Assembly: GCA_026418875.1 (NCBI GenBank)
Contig: JAOAAM010000106.1
Location: forward strand, 1-10,494
Direction of reading: 5' to 3'
Length of the DNA: 10,494 bases
From: Gemmataceae bacterium
GTDB taxonomy: Bacteria > Planctomycetota > Planctomycetia > Gemmatales > Gemmataceae
How positions within the stretch are numbered: position 1 is the first letter of the stretch; each line of letters begins with the position of its first letter. The notes under the pieces were generated by a model. The model did not search any database, had not been told where the DNA came from, and worked only from the letters and a program-made list of their open reading frames with translations. Below are positions 1-5,962 of this stretch, one piece after another. Position numbers and translations under genes: made by a program.

Positions 1-549
1 GCCGCCGCTGCCGGTCAGCACTAGCCGCTCGACTTCGTCGGATCGGCCTGCCTGAAGGGCTTGAAAGATGGCGGAGTGTTCACTGTCGACCGGAAGCAGC
101 CGACCGCCGCGCTCCCGCACCAGCTTCATGACGTGGGGTCCGCCCAGCACCAGGCTTTCTTTATTCGCCAGGGCGACGGTCTTGCCCGCCTCCAACGCCG
201 CGATGGTGCCGGTCAGTCCCGCGGCCCCCACAATCGCCGACACCACCACATCGACCTCGGGGTCGCGCACCATCTCGGCGATCCCCTCGTCGCCCAAGCG
301 CAATTGCGTCCCGGGGGGCAGTTCGCCTGGCTGAATACGGCGCCCCGCTTCCCGGTCCACCACCACCAACCACCGGGGACGGAAGCGAGCGGCTTGTTCC
401 AGAAGCGGCCCCACCGATTGGTAGGCGCACAATCCGACCACCTCGATCCACTCGGGAAGGCTCGCCGCCACGTCCAGACAGCTGGTCCCGATCGAGCCGG
501 TGGAACCGAGGACCACGACCCGTCGGGGAACTCGACTCGGCACACTCAT
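1..549 (-). CDS. dxr: 1-deoxy-D-xylulose 5-phosphate reductoisomerase, N-terminal part (runs off the left edge)
   Basis: Catalyses the NADPH-dependent rearrangement and reduction of 1-deoxy-D-xylulose 5-phosphate to 2-C-methyl-D-erythritol 4-phosphate, the committed cytoplasmic step of the MEP isoprenoid pathway. Translation from the ATG at 549 gives 183 codons with no stop down to base 1. The Rossmann nucleotide loop GSTGSIG is at residues 15-21. NKES at 129-132 lies in the family signature ALANKESLV. VDSEHSAIFQ starts at 154, with D155 and E157 matching the metal-binding Asp and Glu of the family. The visible part ends in LTGSGG, the start of the substrate-binding serine region. Family members are usually about 380-400 residues, so slightly under half is present. 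No clear Shine-Dalgarno site precedes the start, but the protein aligns with the family from its first residues. tRNA-Ser ends 76 bp upstream on the same strand, so the two may share a transcript. Confidence 0.95.
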   Translation of the reverse strand, partial: MSVPSRVPRRVVVLGSTGSIGTSCLDVAASLPEWIEVVGLCAYQSVGPLLEQAARFRPRWLVVVDREAGRRIQPGELPPGTQLRLGDEGIAEMVRDPEVDVVVSAIVGAAGLTGTIAALEAGKTVALANKESLVLGGPHVMKLVRERGGRLLPVDSEHSAIFQALQAGRSDEVERLVLTGSGG

Positions 550-625
550 GGCGGCTGGAAGATGCACCCACACGTTGGATTGGTTCGCTGGTCGGACGCA
601 CTTGTCCCAGAGCGTTTGGCCCAAG

Positions 626-712
626 CGGAGGGGGCGGGATTCGAACCCGCGAACGCCGGTAGGCGTCTCCGGTTTTCAAGACCGGTGCAATCAACCACTC
701 TGCCACCCCTCC
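626..712 (-). tRNA. tRNA-Ser (anticodon UGA)
   Basis: A class II tRNA of 87 nt. The acceptor arms GGAGGGG (706-712) and CCCCTCC (627-633) pair perfectly, followed by discriminator G at 626. The anticodon stem CCGGT/ACCGG encloses the loop CTTGAAA, with anticodon TGA at 676-678 of the plus strand (read in reverse), so it decodes UCA and related serine codons. The long variable arm forms an ACGCC/GGCGT hairpin, as expected for serine tRNAs. The T arm GCGGG-TTCGAAT-CCCGC is intact. The 3' CCA is not encoded (CTTGG follows) and would be added by a nucleotidyltransferase. It lies between a 17-bp tandem repeat upstream and dxr downstream. Confidence 0.97.
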
Positions 713-731
713 GGGTCGTGGCGGCTGAGAC

Positions 732-737
732 ATTGTA
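732..737 (-). promoter_or_regulatory. -10 element candidate for tRNA-Ser
   Basis: TACAAT on the minus strand, one base from the TATAAT consensus, ends about 20 bp before the mature 5' end of tRNA-Ser. This fits transcription starting a few bases upstream of the tRNA. The -35 position (about 755-760) shows no good TTGACA match and falls at the edge of the 17-bp tandem repeat, so the call rests on the -10 hexamer and its distance only. Confidence 0.4.
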
Positions 738-756
738 CGATCTGGCCATCGTGACG

Positions 757-840
757 GCGTCGGCCGGTCGAGGCGTTCAGCCGGTCGCAACGTTTAGCCG
801 GTGGAGGCATTCAGCCGGTCGTAGCGTTCAGCCGGTCGGT
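757..840. repeat. 17-bp degenerate tandem repeat, about five units
   Basis: Four full units at 773-789, 790-806, 807-823 and 824-840 follow the consensus GCGTTCAGCCGGTCGNA on the plus strand, and a weaker 16-bp unit is at 757-772. The last unit contains the stop codon of the toroid-protein gene (TGA, 828-830), and the array fills most of the gap to tRNA-Ser. Read on the minus strand, the four full units carry TGA, TGA, TAA and TGA at the same place in the unit. Because the period is not a multiple of three, these stops fall in all three frames. The units do not resemble the 16-bp repeat at 2620-2683. Confidence 0.85.
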
Positions 841-1769
841 GCCGTCAGAAGTGCGGCTGATCCCAACCCGTAGAAGGTGTACTCCACATCCACGCCGTGG
901 TCCCAGCTCCCGCCGCGGAAGCCGCCTTCCGTTCGAGCCAACGACTCGACGTATCGCCGAGCCGACCCACGGTCGATTCGGTCTAGTGCCCCGCACTCCC
1001 GCAGGGTCCAGCAGGCGGTGAAAGTCGAGAGCAAATCCGCGCTGGGGATGCGGGAGTTGGCGGTGAATCCGCCCTCGGGCGATTGACTCGAGACCAAACG
1101 ATCGACGACGGCCGCCCTGGTCGCTGGGTCGAGATCCTGCATCATCCGGAGCAAGGCCACGGCGGCGGCGGTGGGGTTGGTGCCGGATCGCTTCATCGGG
1201 GCCAGGTCGACAAAGCCGCCGTCGTCCCGCTGACGGGAACGGACGAAGCGTCGCACCGAGGGAGCATGGGGCCACTCTCGACCGAGCATCTCGTAACAGA
1301 GGGCCACCAGGAAGGTCTGATAGACGCTGCCCACGGGTCCGCCGGGTGTTCGGGAATAGCCGCCGTCGGCCGCACGAAATGACTCCAAGAGTCGGGCCAC
1401 TCGATCGGGCCAGTCGGGGGGGGCGTCGGCCAGCACGTCGATTCCGGCCGCGGCTTGCACCAGCAGGGCCGCATAGAGCCACGAGAAAAAATCCACGACT
1501 TGCGCCTGCCCCGTCAACCGCTGGCGGAGGAAACGGGCTGCTCGTTCCGCCACGTCGCTGGTGAGATCATCGAGAATGGCCAGCCCACGGAGGGCGAAGG
1601 CGGTGTAGTACAGGTCGTAAGTCGGGTCGCGGCCACCGAACCCGCCATCGGGGTTCTGGCACCGTCGCAGGTACTCGGCGTGGCCTCGGCGCACCGTCGT
1701 CGGCAGTGCAGCCGCCGCCTCCGTCAAGTCGGCCGTCAGGCGGGCCAGGTACGGCAGTTCCGTCCTCAC
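828..1769 (-). CDS. Prenyltransferase/squalene-oxidase-repeat (alpha/alpha-toroid) protein, RabGGTase-beta-like
   Basis: A 313-residue protein built from helical-hairpin repeats of the protein-prenyltransferase beta / terpene cyclase type. The turn motif GGF or GGY recurs at residues 42-44, 136-138, 184-186, 233-235 and 282-284, after a D, E or similar polar residue. The C-terminal DVEYTFYGLG (294-303) and the ADGGYSRTPGG segment (134-144) recall the beta subunit of Rab geranylgeranyltransferase. Of the three zinc ligands of that family (Asp, Cys, His), the Asp seems kept as D245, but my by-eye alignment puts Leu247 at the Cys position and Tyr297 at the His position. A standard zinc-dependent prenylation reaction is therefore doubtful. 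There is no signal peptide, so it should be cytoplasmic. The start is GTG at 1769, overlapping the upstream methyltransferase stop by 4 bp (GTGA), which implies translational coupling. Family is fairly certain; substrate and function are unknown. Confidence 0.85.
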   Translation of the reverse strand: MRTELPYLARLTADLTEAAAALPTTVRRGHAEYLRRCQNPDGGFGGRDPTYDLYYTAFALRGLAILDDLTSDVAERAARFLRQRLTGQAQVVDFFSWLYAALLVQAAAGIDVLADAPPDWPDRVARLLESFRAADGGYSRTPGGPVGSVYQTFLVALCYEMLGREWPHAPSVRRFVRSRQRDDGGFVDLAPMKRSGTNPTAAAVALLRMMQDLDPATRAAVVDRLVSSQSPEGGFTANSRIPSADLLSTFTACWTLRECGALDRIDRGSARRYVESLARTEGGFRGGSWDHGVDVEYTFYGLGSAALLTAPTG

Positions 1770-2506
1770 TTCGGCGGCTCGGCTGTTTTCTCAAACACAA
1801 TCACATGTTGCCAGGGCAGGTCCGGGTGCGTCTTGACATGCCGCAGTTCCGGGAAAATCGACATCTCTTTCAGCACTTGCCGCTCGCTCATCTTGTGGAC
1901 CAGCTTGATCGGCACCTCGTCGTCCTCCATCCGAAATTCGACGAACACCAACCGACCGCCCGGCTTGAGCGCTTTGAGCATCGAGTCGATCATCTCGTAG
2001 GGAAACTCGAACTCGTGGTACACATCCACCATCAGCATCAAATCGACAGATTCCGGGGGCAGTTTCGGATCGGTGGGCGTGCCGAGGATCGGCACCACGT
2101 TGTCGATCTTCAGCTCCTTGGCCCGACGACGGATGATGTCGAGCATCTCCGGCTGGATGTCGTTGGCGTAGACCTTGCCCTGCGGTCCGACCAAAGAGGC
2201 AATCTTGAAGGAGTAGTAGCCGCTACCGGCCCCGATGTCGGCCACGACGTCGCCCGGTGTCAGTTTCAAAAGGGGCAGCAATTTCGCGGGTTGCTCTTCC
2301 TGCTCGCGTTCCGGCCGCTCCAGCCAACCCGCCGCCTGATGCCCCATGACCAAGGCAATCTCCCGACCCATGTAAAACTTCCCGATGCCGTTCGGATCGT
2401 GGACGCGGCGGGTTTCATACGGCGGAGGCTGACGCTTGGGGCGATCCTCTCCCACCGCAATCCAAGGCAACAACAACAGGAACAGCAGAGCAACGATCGG
2501 CTTCAT
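1766..2506 (-). CDS. Exported class I SAM-dependent methyltransferase
   Basis: A 246-residue protein that starts with a classic signal peptide: MKP, a run of hydrophobic residues (4-17), then AVG-ED with likely cleavage near residue 19-20. The mature part is a Rossmann-fold methyltransferase. SAM-binding motif I is VVADIGAGSGYYS (87-99), the acidic residue that binds the SAM ribose is probably D116 in YANDIQPEM, and motif IV-like LMLMVDVYHEF lies around 156-166, followed by LKPGGRLVFVEF (170-181). It resembles the predicted exported methyltransferases of the COG4798 type; the substrate cannot be told. I chose the ATG at 2506 because the signal peptide begins there. An in-frame start at 2617 would add a 37-residue Cys-rich leader that looks like translated spacer. 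No strong ribosome binding site is visible. The stop overlaps the GTG of the next gene. Confidence 0.88.
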   Translation of the reverse strand: MKPIVALLFLLLLPWIAVGEDRPKRQPPPYETRRVHDPNGIGKFYMGREIALVMGHQAAGWLERPEREQEEQPAKLLPLLKLTPGDVVADIGAGSGYYSFKIASLVGPQGKVYANDIQPEMLDIIRRRAKELKIDNVVPILGTPTDPKLPPESVDLMLMVDVYHEFEFPYEMIDSMLKALKPGGRLVFVEFRMEDDEVPIKLVHKMSERQVLKEMSIFPELRHVKTHPDLPWQHVIVFEKTAEPPK

Positions 2507-2619
2507 GGGGCTTGCACCGGAACAGGAGCACAGGGCGGCTCGGGAACGGGGCAACGCACAGCCGCATCGCCCCGCTTCAATAACATGGTAATCGCTCCAC
2601 GCGAATTCATCCATCACGC
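2507..2619. other. Intergenic region upstream of the methyltransferase
   Basis: Non-coding stretch between the serine-hydrolase gene and the methyltransferase gene. The best promoter-like match on the minus strand is TTCGCG (2600-2605), a 17-bp spacer and TATTGA (2577-2582), which is weak. No terminator hairpin followed by a T-run is seen. If the methyltransferase pair has its own promoter it should lie here; otherwise it is read through from the upstream operon. Confidence 0.35.
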
Positions 2620-2683
2620 CACGTCACGGCTGCGTCACGTTTCGGCTGCGTCACGTCACGGCTGCGACACGTCACGGCTTGCT
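2620..2683. repeat. 16-bp tandem repeat, four units
   Basis: Units at 2620-2635, 2636-2651, 2652-2667 and 2668-2683 follow CACGTCACGGCTGCGT on the plus strand, with one to four mismatches per unit. The fourth unit covers the stop codon of the serine-hydrolase gene (TGA, 2672-2674) and its last codons; the other three lie in the gap before the methyltransferase. The units are not self-complementary enough to form an obvious terminator. The sequence differs from the 17-bp repeat at 757-840, but the placement over a stop codon is the same. Confidence 0.88.
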
Positions 2684-4111
2684 CGATTTGTTTTCCCCAG
2701 GCGAGGGCGGCTGCCGCGGCGCTTTCACGTCCCGGCCATTCTGATGCAAAATCAACTCAACCGCTCGGCCAGCATCGTCGCGCTGGAATCGGACCTGAAT
2801 TTCTTCGGTGGGTGCGAAGTAGGCATCCGCGGATTCAGGACGCAGTCGGAATCGACCTTGACCTGTCGCTTGAGCGTAAAGAGCGTCGCCGTCGCGAGTG
2901 ACCTTCAAGATCGTGGCTGGACGAATCTCTCGCTCCCCCAGCCAGGGCAACTCCGCCGACACTGCCGGACGCAGAAGGTATTCCCCGACCAACCCGTCGA
3001 AGACCTTCGGATCGACCGTCACCTCCGTCCGGTTCACGGGCAGGTCATACGGCTCGCCCAGCAGGATGGCAGACAAGTCCCGGGCGATGCGACCCACCGC
3101 CGACCCCTCCAGGTTGGCGAGCACCGCCACGAAAACACGCTCCTTGGGGAAGCGCCAAGTGGTGGTGACAAAGCCGGGCAGCCCGCCGTCGTGGGTGATC
3201 AAAGTCCGCCCGAAAACCGTCAGCCGCACCCAGCCGTACCCGTAGTTATTCTTCACCGGCGTCCACATCCGCTCCCAACTCGACGCAGGCAGGATGCGAT
3301 CCGTGTCCAGAGCGTTGTTCCATTTGAGCAAGTCTTCCACGGTGGAGTACATCGACCCGGCGGCATCGACCTGCGACAGGTCGATGAAGAAGGGGTGGAT
3401 GTACTCGTCCTTTTCCATGCCGTAGCCGACCGCCCGGTTCTTCAACACCAGCTTGCGCGAGTCGAAGCCGGTGTCGTGCATTTCCAGGGGGACGAAGATG
3501 CGTTCGCGGAGGAACTCTTCGTAGGTTTTGCCGGTGATTTTTTCGATCGTGCGGCCGAGCAGGGCGTAGCCGGTGTTGCTGTAGGCGTACTTCTCCCCGG
3601 GTTGAAAATCCAACGGGGCATTTTTCAGATGCTCGAACAGCCGATCCCGGGCGACGTATTGCCCCCACATGCCCTTGAGGAGTGCCGGCCGAAGGTTCTC
3701 GGGGATGCCGCTGGTGTGCGACAGCAGGTGATGCAAGGTGGCCTTGCCCCACGCTTCGGGGATATTGGCGACGTACTTGGAGATCGGGTCGTCCAGCTTC
3801 AGTTTCCCCTCGTGTTCGAGGATCATGATCCCCGTGGCGGTGAATTGCTTGCTGACCGAGGCTAAGCGAAAGCGTGTCTTGGGGGTGTTGGGGATGTCGT
3901 ATTCGCGATTGGCAAAGCCAAAACCTTGCGCGTAAATCGCTTGTCCATTCTTGGCGGCGAGCACGGCCCCGCTGAATTTGGTGGCCTTGTACGCCATGCG
4001 CGCCTTCATGTAGGCGTCGCAGCGGGAGGCGAGTTCATCAACCTTCAAGTCGTCGGCGCGAACAGCCGTGACGGTCAGTAGCAACAACCAGGCAGCGACC
4101 ACACGAGTCAT
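2672..4111 (-). CDS. Exported serine hydrolase, class C beta-lactamase/PBP fold
   Basis: A 479-residue protein of the beta-lactamase family (Pfam Beta-lactamase, COG1680). A signal peptide is visible: MTR, hydrophobic core 4-14, then AVRA-DD near residue 19. The catalytic motifs are in order: SVSK (SxxK) at residues 85-88 with S85 the expected nucleophile, YSN at 177-179, and HDG at 307-309 in place of KTG, typical for class C-like esterases and D-amino-peptidases. The C-terminal part from about 365 (DPKVFDGLVGEYLL) looks like the beta-barrel extension often attached to these hydrolases. It probably acts outside the cytoplasmic membrane on peptides, peptidoglycan fragments or esters; the substrate is not evident, and antibiotic resistance should not be assumed. 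The ATG at 4111 is chosen because it starts the signal peptide; an ATG at 4141 would add ten residues and overlap the kinase gene by 8 bp. Confidence 0.88.
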   Translation of the reverse strand: MTRVVAAWLLLLTVTAVRADDLKVDELASRCDAYMKARMAYKATKFSGAVLAAKNGQAIYAQGFGFANREYDIPNTPKTRFRLASVSKQFTATGIMILEHEGKLKLDDPISKYVANIPEAWGKATLHHLLSHTSGIPENLRPALLKGMWGQYVARDRLFEHLKNAPLDFQPGEKYAYSNTGYALLGRTIEKITGKTYEEFLRERIFVPLEMHDTGFDSRKLVLKNRAVGYGMEKDEYIHPFFIDLSQVDAAGSMYSTVEDLLKWNNALDTDRILPASSWERMWTPVKNNYGYGWVRLTVFGRTLITHDGGLPGFVTTTWRFPKERVFVAVLANLEGSAVGRIARDLSAILLGEPYDLPVNRTEVTVDPKVFDGLVGEYLLRPAVSAELPWLGEREIRPATILKVTRDGDALYAQATGQGRFRLRPESADAYFAPTEEIQVRFQRDDAGRAVELILHQNGRDVKAPRQPPSPGENKSSKP

Positions 4112-4133
4112 GGCACGAATTCCCAAACCAACG

Positions 4134-4964
4134 TCAACCATCGGAAGCCGCCACGGGCTTGTCCCCGCTGCTTGGTGATTCGGCAAGGGGATCGGCCCCG
4201 TGGCTCGGTGATGCCACCGCAGCATCGGTCCCGCTGCTTGGTGATTCGTCGGCAGGGGCCGGGGATTGGATCGGCAGCCAGATGGTGAACTGCGTGCCTT
4301 TGCCCCGTTCGCTTTGGACTTCAATTCGTCCGCCGTGCATTTCGACGATGCGGCGGGTGGTCGGCAGGCCCAAGCCATTGCCGCCCGGCTTGGTCGTATG
4401 GAACGGCCGGAAGCAGCGGGCCAGGGTTTCCGGCGACATGCCGCAGCCGTTGTCGATGAGATCAAGGCGGACGAGGTTCGGCTCGGGGCAATGGGCTTGC
4501 ACGACCAGCTGGCCGCCCTCTTCCATAGCCTGCTGGGCATTGAGCATCAGGTTCAGCAGCGCTTGTTTGAACAGGTCCACATCCAGGAGCAGCGCGGGCA
4601 AATCGGAGGGGAGGAAGACTTTGATGTCGATGCCGGCGGATCGGGCCGTCGGGGCGAAAAAATCGACCATCTCGCCCAAGACATCATGCAGGGACACGGG
4701 TCGGCGTTCGATGTGCCTCAGGCGGGCAAAACGCAGGAAATCGTTGGACAGGTCGGTCAGCCTCTGACATTCGTTCTGCAATCGCTGAATGCGGTCGTGG
4801 ATTTTTCGTTCTCGGGGCGTGGAGGCGTGGCCGAAATCCTCGGCGAGGAGTTGCAGATTCAATGCCAGCGTGCTGATGTGGTTTTTGATTTCATGGATGA
4901 AGCCACCGGCGATTTCGGCGAGTTCGGCAGCGGGGTCGGTCGGAGGCGGGTTGGCGGTCGTCAT
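4134..4964 (-). CDS. Soluble sensor histidine kinase (HisKA-HATPase_c), NtrB-like core
   Basis: A 276-residue kinase made of little more than the transmitter core. The H-box GGFIHEIKNHIS places the phospho-accepting histidine at H24. The ATP-binding domain follows, with the N box around LLNLMLNAQQAM (N142), G1 DNGCGM (171-176), an F box near CFRPFHTTK (184-192), G2 GNGLGL (195-200) and G3 GKGTQF (221-226). There is no transmembrane segment and no PAS, GAF or HAMP domain; only about 20 residues precede the H-box, so any signal must come through a partner protein. The last 38 residues are a low-complexity tail with an 11-residue repeat (SPSSG at 241, SPSHG at 252, SPSSG at 263). The ATG at 4964 overlaps the upstream stop as ATGA. 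No response regulator lies in the window. Its close relatives usually act with NtrC/AtoC-type regulators, which would have to be elsewhere. Confidence 0.9.
   Translation of the reverse strand: MTTANPPPTDPAAELAEIAGGFIHEIKNHISTLALNLQLLAEDFGHASTPRERKIHDRIQRLQNECQRLTDLSNDFLRFARLRHIERRPVSLHDVLGEMVDFFAPTARSAGIDIKVFLPSDLPALLLDVDLFKQALLNLMLNAQQAMEEGGQLVVQAHCPEPNLVRLDLIDNGCGMSPETLARCFRPFHTTKPGGNGLGLPTTRRIVEMHGGRIEVQSERGKGTQFTIWLPIQSPAPADESPSSGTDAAVASPSHGADPLAESPSSGDKPVAASDG
4152..4250. repeat. 33-bp in-frame tandem repeat at the 3' end of the kinase gene
   Basis: Three imperfect units at 4152-4184, 4185-4217 and 4218-4250 share a core like CCCGCTGCTTGGTGATTC on the plus strand. They encode the 11-residue periodicity of the kinase tail (roughly AESPSSGADPV). 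The period keeps the reading frame, unlike the two repeats over stop codons at 757-840 and 2620-2683. Confidence 0.8.
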
Positions 4965-5944
4965 GAGGCGGCCCCCGGCGCGGAGAACAACGGCGACAAA
5001 TCGACGTTGCCCCCAGAAAGGATGATCCCGATGCGCTGACCGTGTAAGCCGAGCGGGCGGTGCAAGAGGGCGGCCAAGGGGACGGCGGCCGAAGGCTCGA
5101 CGACGATCTTCATGCGTTCCATCATCAGCCGCTGCGCGTCGCGGATCTCGTCCTCTTCCGCCAAGGCAATGGTTTCGACGTGTTGCCGGAGGATGGCGAA
5201 TGTCAGCGAGCCGAGGCTCGTCCGCAAGCCGTCGGCGATCGTCCGAGGCGGTCGCGCGGGAACGATCCGGCCTTCGCGCAGGCTTTGGGCCGCATCGTCG
5301 GCCAAGGCCGGTTCGCCCCCGATGATGCGGATGTCGGGTTTGAATCCGTGCCCGGCGATGGCCGTCCCGCTCAATAGTCCGCCGCCCCCCACGGGGGCCA
5401 TCAACACGTCCAACTCGGACACGTCGTGCAACAGTTCCCAAGCAGCGGTTCCCTGGCCGGCGATGATCCGCGGGTCGTTGTACGGGTGGATCAACGTGGC
5501 TCCGGTCTGCTGCATGACGAGTTGGCAGGCGGCCTCGCGGGCTTCCTGGGTCGGGTCGCACTCGGTGATGATGCCGCCGTAGCTTTCGACCGCCTGGCGT
5601 TTGATGGCGGGGGCATTCCGGGGCATGACGATGTAGGCGGGGATTCCCCGCATTCGAGCAGCCAAGGCGAGGGCTGCCGCGTGATTGCCTGAAGAGTGCG
5701 TCACCACGCCCCGGGCGGCTTCGTCATCGTCGAGGGACAAAACGGCGTTGCACGCGCCACGGAACTTGAACGCGCCAACGCGTTGGAAGTTCTCGCACTT
5801 GAAAAAGACGGCGGCCTGGCAACGATCGTTGATGGCCCGGCAGGTAAAAATCGGGGTGCGGTGGATGAAGTGTCGAATGCGGTCATGGGCGGCGCAGACC
5901 GCATCCAGATCGCAACCGACGATCTCGCCTGCGGACTTTTCCAT
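4961..5944 (-). CDS. Serine racemase / threonine dehydratase-like PLP enzyme (fold type II)
   Basis: A 327-residue PLP-dependent enzyme with no ACT regulatory domain, so of the catabolic threonine ammonia-lyase / serine racemase kind rather than biosynthetic IlvA. The PLP lysine is K60 in GAFKFRGA. The phosphate-binding glycine loop is GGGG at 186-189, SSGNH spans 84-88, and S310 in LSGGNVDL would contact the pyridine nitrogen. S85 matches the second catalytic residue of eukaryotic serine racemase, and E211, A215 and D217 in EPALADD match its divalent-cation site. Likely reactions are serine racemisation and/or deamination of serine or threonine to pyruvate or 2-oxobutyrate; these cannot be separated by eye. 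The ATG at 5944 follows the pnp stop by 18 bp with no strong ribosome binding site, and the stop overlaps the kinase start by 4 bp. Confidence 0.92.
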   Translation of the reverse strand: MEKSAGEIVGCDLDAVCAAHDRIRHFIHRTPIFTCRAINDRCQAAVFFKCENFQRVGAFKFRGACNAVLSLDDDEAARGVVTHSSGNHAAALALAARMRGIPAYIVMPRNAPAIKRQAVESYGGIITECDPTQEAREAACQLVMQQTGATLIHPYNDPRIIAGQGTAAWELLHDVSELDVLMAPVGGGGLLSGTAIAGHGFKPDIRIIGGEPALADDAAQSLREGRIVPARPPRTIADGLRTSLGSLTFAILRQHVETIALAEEDEIRDAQRLMMERMKIVVEPSAAVPLAALLHRPLGLHGQRIGIILSGGNVDLSPLFSAPGAAS

Positions 5945-5962
5945 CGGCTGGCCAAGTGGGGA

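Noticed and set aside
626-712. tRNA-Ser as an integration (att) site
   Set aside because: No integrase, no second copy of the tRNA 3' end and no foreign-looking genes in the window.
757-840. CRISPR array
   Set aside because: The 17-bp units are directly abutting, with no spacers and no cas genes.
61-873. Plus-strand open frame of 270 codons
   Set aside because: It crosses dxr on the opposite strand and tRNA-Ser, and shows no recognisable domain.
2507-2617. N-terminal extension of the methyltransferase to an ATG at 2617
   Set aside because: The 37 extra residues do not look like a protein N-terminus, whereas the ATG at 2506 begins a clean signal peptide.
1706-3865. Long plus-strand open frame of 719 codons
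   Set aside because: It lies antisense to three well-supported genes, has a His/Arg/Gln-rich composition typical of antisense frames in GC-rich DNA, and shows no family motif.
2672-4111. Antibiotic-resistance beta-lactamase
   Set aside because: The protein has the fold and SxxK/YSN/HxG motifs, but this broad family is mostly esterases and peptidases; nothing points to lactam hydrolysis.
4142-4540. N-terminal extension of the serine hydrolase to an ATG at 4540
   Set aside because: It would overlap the kinase gene in another frame; the signal peptide starts at 4111.
4965-5561. N-terminal extension of the kinase frame to 5561
   Set aside because: The added residues are Arg/Pro-rich and overlap the PLP enzyme in another frame; the ATGA overlap at 4961-4964 gives a natural start.
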